Assembly (NCBI GenBank): GCA_019636675.1
Contig: JAHBXC010000002.1
Coordinates: 186,001 to 250,000 of the forward strand
Direction of reading: 5' to 3'
DNA: 64,000 bases
DNA from: Phycisphaeraceae bacterium
GTDB lineage: Bacteria > Planctomycetota > Phycisphaerae > Phycisphaerales > UBA1924
Within the stretch, counting starts at the first letter, position 1; every line of letters starts with the position of its first letter. A program made the position numbers and the translations under genes. The notes under the pieces are model-generated. The model was given only the letters and a program-made list of their open reading frames with translations, made no database searches and had not been told where the DNA came from. Positions 1 through 8,007 of the stretch are shown here, piece after piece.

Positions 1-453
1 GGCGACCTCCGCGCCGTCGCGAAGCGGCTCAAGACCGACCACGCCCTCGCGCTCGAACTCTGGGACACGGGCAATGTCGAGGCCCAGCTGCTCGCCGCGC
101 TCCTCATGAAGCCGGCGTCGCTCTCCGCCGCCGAGGTCGACCGGCTGACGCGCTCCACCACCTGCGCCCAGGTCGCCGACTGGCTGAACTCGTATGTCGT
201 CGCCAAGCACCCCGAGAAGGACGCGCTGCGCGAGAAGTGGATGACCTCGAAGGAGCGCTGGACGGCGCGCGCCGGCTGGGCGCTCACCGCGAGCCGCGTG
301 GGCAAAGGCGCCGAGGGCCTCGACCTGCCCGGCCTGCTCGACCCCATCGAGACCGAGATGCCTAAGGCCGCGCCCGGTGAGTACTTCTTTTCACGCGCGG
401 GGCCCGCCTGGTGCGCCCGGGTCCGAACCGCGGACGAAGCACCACCATCATGA
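1..453 (+). CDS. DNA alkylation repair protein (AlkD-like), 5' partial and C-terminally truncated
   Basis: The reading frame is open from base 1, so the start lies outside the window. The visible 150 residues match the HEAT-like repeat part of the AlkD-type DNA alkylation repair family (PF08713): a helix with HALALELWDTGNVEAQLLA, a DxWLNSYVV-type segment, and SKERWTARAGWALTAS. Family members continue for roughly 70 more residues after the RIxxEI-AP segment, with a conserved CKTPDA-like stretch. Here the family resemblance stops near base 370 and is replaced by low-similarity sequence ending in a TGA that overlaps the next start (ATGA, 450-453). I infer a 3' deletion, so the gene may be non-functional. 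The family excises alkylated bases from DNA in the cytoplasm. The family call is fairly firm; activity is doubtful. Confidence 0.6.
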   Translation, partial: GDLRAVAKRLKTDHALALELWDTGNVEAQLLAALLMKPASLSAAEVDRLTRSTTCAQVADWLNSYVVAKHPEKDALREKWMTSKERWTARAGWALTASRVGKGAEGLDLPGLLDPIETEMPKAAPGEYFFSRAGPAWCARVRTADEAPPS

Positions 454-1013
454 CACGCCACGCCCTCCTCGCCGTCTCGTTGTTTGGAACCCTCCTCCTC
501 GCCGGCTGCTCGCGCGTCCCGGGGTCGTCGGACTCTGACGGTCCGAGCGCGGCGGCCGCTCCGCCGCCGGAGATGCGGGCGTGGATGGACCGCCTCACGG
601 TGGCGCACGAATACGACCCGGCGACGGGGTTCATCGTCGCGCGCGAGACGGTCTCGCTCCCGCCGCTCCTCGCCGAGGCGCCGGCGCTGGACGCCGCGAT
701 CGCGCAGGCGGGGGCTGACCTGGGGAACGCCCGCACGGTGATCGCGTTCGTCACGGCGGATCGTTGCGCGCCGTGCCAGCAGTACAAGCGCGACGCGCTC
801 AACGACGCCGCGGTGATCGCGAAACTCTCCGAGTCCCGTTTCCTGCCCACGCACCTCGAGGTCGACCGCGCGCCCGAGCTCGCGGAGGCCATCCTCGGGA
901 CGAGGGCGATCCCCATGACCTACGCGCTGCGAGGCGGCAAGGTCGTCGCGGAACTGCGAGGCCAGCGCTCGGCCGCCGAACTGATCGCGTGGCTCGAAGC
1001 GCTGACCGAATAG
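450..1013 (+). CDS. Thioredoxin-fold lipoprotein
   Basis: This 187-residue protein begins with a clear lipoprotein signal (MTRHALLAVSLFGTLLLAGC, lipobox Cys20), so it is probably anchored in the envelope. A low-complexity Ala/Pro spacer follows, then a thioredoxin-like domain with the strand VIAFVTADRC and a redox-type C106-A-P-C109 pair, and the cis-Pro region AIPMTYAL. The C-terminal helix (AAELIAWLEAL) is also typical. It probably acts as an extracytoplasmic thiol reductant or oxidant; the substrate is unknown. The ATG at 450 is chosen because it starts the signal peptide; it overlaps the preceding stop by 4 bp. Confidence 0.75.
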   Translation: MTRHALLAVSLFGTLLLAGCSRVPGSSDSDGPSAAAAPPPEMRAWMDRLTVAHEYDPATGFIVARETVSLPPLLAEAPALDAAIAQAGADLGNARTVIAFVTADRCAPCQQYKRDALNDAAVIAKLSESRFLPTHLEVDRAPELAEAILGTRAIPMTYALRGGKVVAELRGQRSAAELIAWLEALTE

Positions 1014-1032
1014 GGACGCAGTGTGCGGGCGC

Positions 1033-2295
1033 TCACCGCGCGCGGGCATCGAGCGGGAAGCCGCGGACGAGCGACGTCGGGATGGGGGGGTACGCCATCT
1101 CGAAGCGCGTCCCGGTGAACTCTTCCGGCGTGTGTCCGGTGCGCTCGGTGACGAAGGTCACGAGTCGCGAGTACCACGGGATGTGCGGCGTGATGGCGCC
1201 GCTCGCGCCGCGTCCGAGTGTCTGGACGCCTTCCGCGATCGGCAGCGCGAGCCGCACGATCTCGTCGTCGTTGGGCGCGTGTGGATGCGTCAGTTTCTCG
1301 CAGAGGTGGGCCGCGGGCTCTTCGTCCAGCGCGATGTCGCGGTGCACGAACATATCGAAGATGACGCGCTCGACCGGCGTCTCGAGGAGCACGGTGAAGT
1401 TCGCGTTTGCGTGTTCCTCGCTGGCCGCCCGAGGGTAGAGGTGGCGGAGGTACGTTCCGAAGACCACGTTGGCGGCGCCGGCGTTGCCCACAGGGCCCGG
1501 CGCGAGTTCGAAGCGCTTGAGGTCGCCGAGCGTTGACACGCGGATGTCCGGATTGGTGGGATCGCAGAAGCGCTTGATGAGTTGGAGTTGGCCTTCGGAG
1601 GCGCCCATCGGGTCGAGCGGCTCTTTGGTGAATCGCACCGGAGCCCCGCCGCGCGAACGCACCGCTTCATACGACATCGGCCAGGGGATGGCGCGGAGGC
1701 GTTTGAAGCCCAGATACCCAGTCACATGCGCGACATCGAGCATCGCCGGTTCGTCCGACGCGGGGAAGAGGAACACGGACACGAAGCGCACCGAGGCGTG
1801 CACTCCCCAGACGGCGGCGCCGCCCTCGAAAAGTTTGCGGCGCTCGCGCTCGTGCGCGGCGGCGTCGGGACGCCCGCTCTGGTTCGCCATGAGCGCCGCG
1901 AGCGTCTTGCGATTTCCCGAGATCGCTTCGATCGCGTGCTCGAAGGACTCGGCCGCCTTCAGCAGGGCCGAAACGTTCTCTTCGGGCGCGCCGAGATCGC
2001 GGCACGCGACGACGAACTTCGACATGCCCTGGGGGCCCGGGATATCGCTGAGGATCGTCTCGGGCTCGGTGGCGCAGACCACGCGGGACAGCCGCCAGGT
2101 GAGTTGGCGGCTGAGGCCGAGCAGGCGCGCGGACTCGCGGGTGCGGCTCGGGTCGGCGCCGACCGAGGAGAGCAGATCGTGGACCGCGGCCCGGACCCGG
2201 TAGAACGAGTCCATCAATACCTCGATCTGGGGAATTTGAACCGCCACCCGATCATCGGTCGCGAGGTGTTCGGTGTCTGTGGGCAAGGTAGCCAT
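1033..2295 (-). CDS. Putative HTH regulator, paralogue A
   Basis: I do not recognise this 420-residue protein as a named family. It is a clear paralogue of the protein at 9307-10566 (419 residues): shared blocks include LGLSRQLTWRLSRVV versus LNLSRNLTWKVSKVL, IFDMFVHRDIAL versus LFDLFVHRDLPF, and the C-terminal MAYPPIP versus IAYPPMN. Residues about 51-73 read like a helix-turn-helix (RTRESARLLGLSRQLTWRLS). There is no signal peptide, so it is cytoplasmic. Both paralogues are transcribed divergently from an exported-protein gene across a palindrome-containing gap, which suggests local transcriptional control; this is inference. The ATG at 2295 starts just upstream of the conserved part; no strong ribosome site is visible. 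Confidence 0.6.
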   Translation of the reverse strand: MATLPTDTEHLATDDRVAVQIPQIEVLMDSFYRVRAAVHDLLSSVGADPSRTRESARLLGLSRQLTWRLSRVVCATEPETILSDIPGPQGMSKFVVACRDLGAPEENVSALLKAAESFEHAIEAISGNRKTLAALMANQSGRPDAAAHERERRKLFEGGAAVWGVHASVRFVSVFLFPASDEPAMLDVAHVTGYLGFKRLRAIPWPMSYEAVRSRGGAPVRFTKEPLDPMGASEGQLQLIKRFCDPTNPDIRVSTLGDLKRFELAPGPVGNAGAANVVFGTYLRHLYPRAASEEHANANFTVLLETPVERVIFDMFVHRDIALDEEPAAHLCEKLTHPHAPNDDEIVRLALPIAEGVQTLGRGASGAITPHIPWYSRLVTFVTERTGHTPEEFTGTRFEMAYPPIPTSLVRGFPLDARAR

Positions 2296-2329
2296 TGCAA
2301 AGAGGATATCACGCGGTTCGGCCCGGCGC

Positions 2330-2366
2330 CAAGTGTCATCACGAAAAATGTCACATGAGACACTTG
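2330..2366. promoter_or_regulatory. Inverted repeat in divergent control region (candidate operator)
   Basis: CAAGTGTC at 2330-2337 is matched by its exact reverse complement GACACTTG at 2359-2366. A second smaller dyad, TGTC-N6-GACA, lies inside at 2349-2362. The right arm overlaps the -35 box of the plus-strand promoter at 2364, so a protein bound here would affect transcription of the gene at 2454 and possibly of the divergent gene at 2295. Confidence 0.45.
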
Positions 2367-2391
2367 ACAGGACGTCACAAAGTTGTATCTT
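2364..2391 (+). promoter_or_regulatory. Sigma-70-like promoter for the exported protein at 2454
   Basis: A perfect TTGACA (2364-2369) is followed after 16 bp by TATCTT (2386-2391). The start codon lies about 60 bp downstream and is preceded by the purine-rich ribosome site AAGAGAGG at 2441-2448. Confidence 0.55.
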
Positions 2392-2453
2392 CTCGGGCGG
2401 AGTTGAGAGTGTCTCGGCTCGCGTCTCGGTCACGAAACGGAAGAGAGGTCCAC

Positions 2454-3092
2454 ATGAACACGCAGAACACGATCGTCGCGGCGGGGCTTGCCCTCGCTCT
2501 GGGCGCCTCGGCTGGCGCCGCAATCACGATCACCCGCGGCACAAGCGCGCCCACCTATGCCAGCACGCTGACCTTCGACGAGCCGGGCGGCGCCACGGGG
2601 ACCGATCTCCCGTCGAGCTCCTTCCAGTCTTCGGGCATCGCCTCGCTGTACTCGGGCTCGGGGTCGAACTTCGTGGGACCCCTCGGCAACAACCCCGGCT
2701 TCGGCTGGCTCGGGTCGTCCAACGTCTTCTACGGCCCCTTCGGCGTGTTCATCGAGATCGGTCAGGACGTCGACGCGTTCTCCTTCCAGTTCTGGGATTC
2801 CTCCGGCAACCCGACCTTCATGGGCGGCGGCGCGCGCGTCATCGTCCTCAACGACGGTGTCGAAGTTGCCTCGACCATCGCGTTCCGCCCCGCCTTCGGC
2901 GGCACGGGCGACTCCTGGTTCAACATCGAGGCGACCGACGGGATGGTCTTTGACGAGGTCCGCGCACTCGGCTTCGGGTTCTTCCCAGAGTCGCTGGTCG
3001 ACAACCTCTCGTGGCGCGTGATCCCGACCCCCGGCGCCTGCGCTGTCCTCGCTTTCGCCGGTGTGGCCACGCTCCGTCGTCGCCGCGCCTGA
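2454..3092 (+). CDS. Exported protein with PEP-CTERM-like sorting tail
   Basis: This 212-residue protein has an N-terminal signal peptide (MNTQNTIVAAGLALALGASAGAA) and a C-terminal tail of Pro-rich turn, hydrophobic stretch and arginines (PTPGACAVLAFAGVATLRRRRA), the layout of PEP-CTERM-like sorting signals. The central part, with a predicted beta-rich pattern and a phrase resembling IEIGQDVDAFSFQFWD, suggests an extracellular carbohydrate-binding or adhesion-type beta-sandwich, but no family is recognised. It starts at ATG 2454 behind AAGAGAGG and has a strong upstream promoter. It is divergent from paralogue A of the putative regulators. Confidence 0.7.
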   Translation: MNTQNTIVAAGLALALGASAGAAITITRGTSAPTYASTLTFDEPGGATGTDLPSSSFQSSGIASLYSGSGSNFVGPLGNNPGFGWLGSSNVFYGPFGVFIEIGQDVDAFSFQFWDSSGNPTFMGGGARVIVLNDGVEVASTIAFRPAFGGTGDSWFNIEATDGMVFDEVRALGFGFFPESLVDNLSWRVIPTPGACAVLAFAGVATLRRRRA

Positions 3093-3120
3093 ACTCACTC
3101 TCTCTCTCCATTCCCCTGGC

Positions 3121-3161
3121 GGTCGCGCCGTGCATTGCCCCGCCGCACTCGCGGCGCGACC
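3121..3161 (+). terminator. Hairpin between exported-protein genes (possible attenuator)
   Basis: GGTCGCGCCG (3121-3130) pairs perfectly with CGGCGCGACC (3152-3161) around a 21-base loop. There is no T-run after it, so it could be a partial terminator or an mRNA-stabilising 3' end rather than a classical intrinsic terminator. Confidence 0.35.
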
Positions 3162-3195
3162 GCGCTTCACGCACTCCGACAGCAGAGAAATCACC

Positions 3196-4485
3196 ATGAG
3201 CAAGCACACCACGGTTGCGATCGCCTCTCTTCTCACGCTTGTCGGAGCAGCGCACGCCGCCCCGACGATCGAGTTCCTCCCCCCCGGGTTCCTGGTCACC
3301 GACCTGTCGCTCGACGGCACGATCGGCTGCGGCAATGTCCAGGGCGACGGAAGTTTCGAGACCTTCCGCTGGCAGCGGGGCGTCGGGATCACACGCCTCG
3401 GATTTGCGACCGTGCCGGTCCTCGGCATCGGGGCGGGCTCCCCAGACATCTCGTACGACGGGACGCGCATCTCCGCGACGATCCTCTCGTCCAACAACCT
3501 GCAGACGCAGGGGGTCTGGGATCACCTCGCCGGCTGGACCGAGACCATGCCGCCTCTGCCACCGAACGGCGTGATCCGCGACAACTCCTACGGCAGCGCG
3601 TGGGGGCTTTCGGGCGACGGCGAGACCGTTGTCGGGTTCTTCTGGGGCACAAACGGGCGGTCGTGGGCGAGCGCGTGGTCGTCGACGACGGGCATGGTGC
3701 ACCTGCCGCAAACGCTCGGGCGCAGCGCCCGCGTGGACGCGGCTTCGTTCGACGGCTCCGTCGTCGGCGGCTGGGAAGACGCGGGCGGCCCGCGCCTGCC
3801 CACGGTCTGGCGCAACGGCGTCAAGATCATCCTCTCGGACGGCAACGGCGGCGGCGGCGGGGGCGTCTGGGGCATCAACCACGACGGCTCCGTCCTCGTC
3901 GGGTTCGAGTTCGATGACTCGGTCATCACGCGCGTGCCGACCATCTGGACCTGGAACGGCGCGTCCTACGACATGCAGAACCTCGCCTACCTCCCGGGCA
4001 CCGCGCCGAGTTTCGGGCAGTCCTACCTCGCAACGGTCTCCGACGACGGACAACTCGCGGGAGGATCCAACATCTTCACCCAGAGCCCCGGTGGGGCGCG
4101 AGTCGGGATCATCTGGACCCCATCCACCGGCGTCATCGACGCCATGGACTACTTCGCGATGATCGGCGTCGCCGATCAGATCCCCGCGAACGTCGAGATC
4201 CGAGAGATCACGACCATCTCTCCCGACGGCGGCACGATCTCGGGCATCGCCCTCCTCAACGACACATTCGAGTTCCAATCGTTCGTGATCTCGCTCAACG
4301 CCACGACACCGTGTCCGGGCGATACGAACGGCGACGGCGTCGTCAACTTCGCAGACCTCAACACCGTGCTCGGCTCGTTCGGCCTCGCCGGCGACGCCAT
4401 CCCCGGCGATGTCAACGACGACGGCGTGGTGAACTTCAGCGACCTCAACATCGTCCTCGCCAACTTCGGCGCTGTCTGCCGCTAA
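3196..4485 (+). CDS. Exported HAF-repeat protein with C-terminal dockerin-like domain (copy 1)
   Basis: This 429-residue protein has a signal peptide (MSKHTTVAIASLLTLVGAAHAA) and then repeats of the HAF type, in which a phrase like SGDGETVVGFFWG or NHDGSVLVGFEF recurs about every 50 residues, consistent with a beta-propeller. The last 60 residues carry two calcium-loop repeats (CPGDTNGDGVVNFADLN and GDVNDDGVVNFSDLN) ending in an LxxFG motif, as in planctomycete dockerin-like anchors. It is probably surface-exposed or in the periplasm. The next gene, 14 bp downstream, encodes a close homologue of the same length, so this is a tandem duplication. Function unknown. Confidence 0.75.
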   Translation: MSKHTTVAIASLLTLVGAAHAAPTIEFLPPGFLVTDLSLDGTIGCGNVQGDGSFETFRWQRGVGITRLGFATVPVLGIGAGSPDISYDGTRISATILSSNNLQTQGVWDHLAGWTETMPPLPPNGVIRDNSYGSAWGLSGDGETVVGFFWGTNGRSWASAWSSTTGMVHLPQTLGRSARVDAASFDGSVVGGWEDAGGPRLPTVWRNGVKIILSDGNGGGGGGVWGINHDGSVLVGFEFDDSVITRVPTIWTWNGASYDMQNLAYLPGTAPSFGQSYLATVSDDGQLAGGSNIFTQSPGGARVGIIWTPSTGVIDAMDYFAMIGVADQIPANVEIREITTISPDGGTISGIALLNDTFEFQSFVISLNATTPCPGDTNGDGVVNFADLNTVLGSFGLAGDAIPGDVNDDGVVNFSDLNIVLANFGAVCR

Positions 4486-4499
4486 CCCGGAGCTAACCC

Positions 4500-5789
4500 G
4501 TGAAAGCATCGCTCATCCTCGCGTCGGCCGTCCTCACGACCGCCGCGTCCGCGCTGGCGCAGCCGACCATCGAGTTCCTGCCAGCCGGCTTCCTCATCAC
4601 AGACCTCTCCGAAGACGGATCGATCGCCTGCGGCAATGTTCAGGGCGACTTCTCGTTCGAGACCTTCCGGTGGGAGCGGGGCGGCGCGCCTGTCCGGCTT
4701 GGTCTTGCCACGGCTCCGGTGATCGGCACCGGGGGCGGGACACCCGACATCTCCTACGACGGCTCGCGCATCTCGGCGAGCATCCTCAGCACCGATGATC
4801 TCATGACATGGGGACTGTGGGACAGCAGCGCCGGCTGGACGCAGGCGTGGCCCCCAGCGACCGGGACCGTGCAGCCGCTCGACAACTCGTACGGCTCCGC
4901 GTGGACGCTCTCGGGCGACGGGCAGACCGTCGGCGGCTTCCACTGGGGAATCGTTGGTACGGCAATCCGCGCCCGCGCCAGCACCTGGACGGTGGCGAAC
5001 GGCGTCGCCGATCTGCCGCAGGACGACAACCGCAGCGCACGCGTCAACATGCTCAGTTATGACGCGTCGGTCGCTGTCGGCTGGGAGGAGCGACCGGACG
5101 GCGTCTGGAGGCCGACCGCGTGGCGCAACGGCGCGAAGATCACGCTGCAGGACTCGCTCGCGTTCTGCGAGGCTGGCGGCGTCAACCACGACGGCTCGGT
5201 CATCGTCGGCAGCGCGTACGATCCTGCGCTGGGTCGTGTCGCCGCACGATGGGACTGGAACGGTTCGTCGTACGACACGACGATCCTCGGCTCACTCCCG
5301 GACACTTCACCGATTTTCGGCGAGGCGTTTCTCTCGAGCGTGAGCGACGACGGGTCGATCGCTGTGGGCTTCAACCGCTACCTCCAGGGGCCCGGCTCCC
5401 CGCGCGACGGGCTCGTCTGGACTCCCGACACCGGGCTCGTGACCGCCGCCGCCTACATCGCCTCGCTCGGGCTGTCCTCCGCGTTCCCGGCCGACACGGA
5501 AGTAGGAAACGTGGTTTCCGTCTCGCCCGACGGGACCGCCGTCACCGGCATCGCGACGAACACCGTCACCGGCCAACTGACATCGTTCGTCATCTACCTC
5601 GGCGCCCCTGCGCCCTGCCCCGGCGACACCAACGGCGACGGCGTGGTCAACTTCACAGATCTCAACACCTTGCTCGGTTCGTTCGGCCTCAGCGGCGACG
5701 CGATCCCCGGCGATGTCAACCACGACGGGGCGGTGAACTTCGCCGACCTCAACGAAGTGCTGTCGAACTTCGGTGGGCAGTGCGACTGA
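4500..5789 (+). CDS. Exported HAF-repeat protein with C-terminal dockerin-like domain (copy 2)
   Basis: This protein has the same length (429 residues) and architecture as its upstream neighbour: signal peptide MKASLILASAVLTTAASALA, mature start PTIEFLPAGF (PTIEFLPPGF in copy 1), HAF-type repeats such as LSGDGQTVGGFHWG and NHDGSVIVGSAY, and two dockerin-like calcium loops (GDTNGDGVVNFTDLN, GDVNHDGAVNFADLN). The start is GTG at 4500 with GGAG 7 bases upstream, 14 bp after the preceding stop, so the two are probably co-transcribed. Function unknown; a secreted propeller with a calcium-dependent cohesin-like or cell-wall attachment is the best inference. Confidence 0.75.
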   Translation: MKASLILASAVLTTAASALAQPTIEFLPAGFLITDLSEDGSIACGNVQGDFSFETFRWERGGAPVRLGLATAPVIGTGGGTPDISYDGSRISASILSTDDLMTWGLWDSSAGWTQAWPPATGTVQPLDNSYGSAWTLSGDGQTVGGFHWGIVGTAIRARASTWTVANGVADLPQDDNRSARVNMLSYDASVAVGWEERPDGVWRPTAWRNGAKITLQDSLAFCEAGGVNHDGSVIVGSAYDPALGRVAARWDWNGSSYDTTILGSLPDTSPIFGEAFLSSVSDDGSIAVGFNRYLQGPGSPRDGLVWTPDTGLVTAAAYIASLGLSSAFPADTEVGNVVSVSPDGTAVTGIATNTVTGQLTSFVIYLGAPAPCPGDTNGDGVVNFTDLNTLLGSFGLSGDAIPGDVNHDGAVNFADLNEVLSNFGGQCD

Positions 5790-5791
5790 GG

Positions 5792-5809
5792 CGATCAGAC
5801 CGCTGATCG
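5792..5809 (+). terminator. Short hairpin after the HAF gene pair
   Basis: CGATCAG and CTGATCG form a 7-bp stem around ACCG directly after the stop at 5789. No T-run follows, so the terminator call is weak. The rest of 5810-5950 shows nothing recognisable. Confidence 0.3.
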
Positions 5810-5950
5810 AGCCGCACCACACTCAGCGCCTTGGCCACACGCGGTCAGGGCGCTGTTGTCATTCGAGCCGGACTGCACGCATCTCGCCCACCCGAGGCGA
5901 CGGACCGGATGCGGACGCAGGGAAAACGCTGACGAACGCTACGATCCCAG

Positions 5951-6535
5951 TCACCCGCGCATCCCCATCCCGATCACCGCCCACTCGCGCCCGTCGTCGG
6001 AGCGGTACTCGTCCAGGACCTCGAAGCCCGCGCGGGCGTGCGCGCGCATCGAGCGAGTGTTGGCGATGTCGATCTCGGTCACCGTGAGGTCGAACGACGA
6101 CGCCATCTGCGCGCGGTGGCCCTCGTAGAGGCGCTCGACGAGGCCGCGTCCGCGATGGGCCTTGGCGACGCAGATCTGGCCCATCATGTACCAGCGCCAG
6201 TCGTGCAGCGGGCGCCCCCGGAACGCGATCGTGTCGAAGCGTTCGAACATCGGGTCAAGCAGCGGCAGTCTCCCCCGGAACCGCTCGAGCATGACGAGCG
6301 CGTAGGCGACGACCTCCTCGCCGCGATCGCCGGTCGTCGTTGCGATGACGTGCGGCCACGGTTCGTTCATCTCGCGCAACAACCCCAGGTCGTGCCGCAA
6401 CGACACGAAGCCCTGCGACGCGCGCTCATTTTCGTCGAGCGTCTCGCGGATGTTCGCGCCCTGCAGGTCGAGGATCTGGCGCAGGTCGTCGTCCGTTCTC
6501 GCACCACGGATCACATACAGGGGCGCTGTGTCCAT
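5951..6535 (-). CDS. GNAT-family N-acetyltransferase
   Basis: This 194-residue cytoplasmic protein has the GNAT fold signature: a central strand YMMGQICVAKAHRGRGLVERLY, containing the acetyl-CoA pyrophosphate loop of Q/RxxGxG/A type (AHRGRGL, about residues 139-145), and a later VTEIDIANTRSMRAHARAGFEVL, the usual N-x-x-S-x-x-x-x-x-x-x-GF element. It would transfer an acetyl group from acetyl-CoA to an amine; the substrate cannot be told. It runs convergent to the HAF pair and is transcribed towards 5950, with the permease gene 27 bp upstream of it on the same strand. Confidence 0.8.
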   Translation of the reverse strand: MDTAPLYVIRGARTDDDLRQILDLQGANIRETLDENERASQGFVSLRHDLGLLREMNEPWPHVIATTTGDRGEEVVAYALVMLERFRGRLPLLDPMFERFDTIAFRGRPLHDWRWYMMGQICVAKAHRGRGLVERLYEGHRAQMASSFDLTVTEIDIANTRSMRAHARAGFEVLDEYRSDDGREWAVIGMGMRG

Positions 6536-6562
6536 CGGGCGATGGTACCCGGTGAACCATTG

Positions 6563-7870
6563 TCACACGCCGTCGCGGCGGGCTCTCCATCCCGCCACAG
6601 CGAAAAGCAGCGTGCCCGCCGCGATCAGCCACGCCGTTGCCGCCACCGACGCCGCGCTCACGCGCGTCAGCAGCGCGACGCACACCAGCATCGCCAGCAG
6701 CGGGACCGCCGGACCGCCCGGGATTCTGATACGGTCGGGCGTGTCGGGCGTCAGGCGAGCGACCCGCGGCATGGCGGCGATGCAGGCGATGTAGATCAGC
6801 AGACGCGTGAACACGCTCATCACCGCGAGCCAGGCGAAGCTGCCCGTCGCGGCGAGGGCGAACGACGCACCGCCGTAGACAAGAACGGACACCCAGGGCG
6901 TGTTGTGCGTCGCGTGCACAGCGCCGAACGCGCGGGGGAGCTGCCCGTCGAGCGCGAGCCGGTAGGTCACACGCGGCGTCGAGAACATCGAGCCCATCAG
7001 GTTCCCGCCCACCGACGCGATGACCGCGAGCACCACCAGCAGCGCGCCGGTCGGGCCCAGCAGCGCGCCGCCGGCGTCGACGATCGGACGCTCCGACGAC
7101 GCGAGGTCGGGCAGCAGGCGCTGCGTCGCGACCTGCACGAGCACATACACCCCGGTCGCGACCGCGAGGGCAAGCAGCAGCGCGCGCGGCATGTCGCGCC
7201 GGGGGTTCTTCGCTTCGCCGCCCGGAACCACGCCCGACTCGAACCCCACGAACGCGTAGATCGCCAGCAGCGCCGCGGCGCCAAGGTCCGAGGTGCTCGG
7301 GGGAGAGGCGACCGATGCAAAGACTTCGCGGTCGAGCGAGAAAAGCCCGACGCCCGCCAGCGCGATGAGCGGGAAGAGCTTCAGCACCGTCAGCGCGCCG
7401 AGGGAGCGCATCGCCGCCTTCGCGCCGACGATGTTCACCCAGGTCATCGACGCGCAGATGGCGAAGAGCATGCCGAGTCGCGTCGCCGGGCCGAGCCCGT
7501 CGGGCCAGAAATGGCCGATCGTGACGACGAGCAGGTTCAGGTTCGCCGCGAACGCCGTGAGGCGCGCGATGTAGAAGGCCCACCCGATCTGGAACCCTGC
7601 GAAGGGCCCGAAGGCCGTCGACACATACAGCACCGGCCCGCCCGTCCCGCTGAAACGGCTCGAGAGCTGCGCGAAGCACAGCATGATCGGCGCGATGAGC
7701 AGCGCGCACAGCGCGAAGATCCACGGGCTGAACGCGCCCGCGAGGCGCTCCGCCTCCGCCGGGATCCCGAAGATGCCCGCGCCGATCATCCCGTTGATGA
7801 CGAGCAGCCACAGCGCCCAGAGGCCCAGGCGTCGGACGAGGGGTTCTGGCGTCGTGGCGGGGGAGTGCAT
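6563..7870 (-). CDS. APC-superfamily amino acid permease
   Basis: This 435-residue membrane protein has about 12 hydrophobic segments. The first contains the APC signature GMIGAGIFGIP (TM1 unwound Gly-rich motif), and later segments include AIYAFVGFESGVVPGGEAKNPRRDMPRAL, the conserved TM6 and loop with E(A)KNPRR. It should import amino acids or related amines by proton or sodium symport; the substrate is not predictable. ATG at 7870 is chosen because it places TM1 near residue 15; longer upstream open frame sequence lacks family similarity. Confidence 0.85.
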   Translation of the reverse strand: MHSPATTPEPLVRRLGLWALWLLVINGMIGAGIFGIPAEAERLAGAFSPWIFALCALLIAPIMLCFAQLSSRFSGTGGPVLYVSTAFGPFAGFQIGWAFYIARLTAFAANLNLLVVTIGHFWPDGLGPATRLGMLFAICASMTWVNIVGAKAAMRSLGALTVLKLFPLIALAGVGLFSLDREVFASVASPPSTSDLGAAALLAIYAFVGFESGVVPGGEAKNPRRDMPRALLLALAVATGVYVLVQVATQRLLPDLASSERPIVDAGGALLGPTGALLVVLAVIASVGGNLMGSMFSTPRVTYRLALDGQLPRAFGAVHATHNTPWVSVLVYGGASFALAATGSFAWLAVMSVFTRLLIYIACIAAMPRVARLTPDTPDRIRIPGGPAVPLLAMLVCVALLTRVSAASVAATAWLIAAGTLLFAVAGWRARRDGV

Positions 7871-7931
7871 CGGGGACACACTACCGACATGCGCCCGTCG
7901 CCGCCCGCGTTTGCACCGCACGCGGGAACGC

Positions 7932-7973
7932 GATCGGGCGTTCGCGCGCGGGAAGCGACGCGAACGCCCGATC
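7932..7973 (-). terminator. Strong 15-bp hairpin downstream of the HAF/PEP-CTERM gene
   Basis: GATCGGGCGTTCGCG (7932-7946) pairs perfectly with CGCGAACGCCCGATC (7959-7973) across a 12-base loop. It lies 34 bp after the stop of the gene at 8008-9129 and before the permease start, so it probably ends the former transcript. No T-run is present. Confidence 0.45.
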
Positions 7974-8007
7974 ATTGGAGAAAGCGAGAGAGAGAGTTCG
8001 TCGCGTA

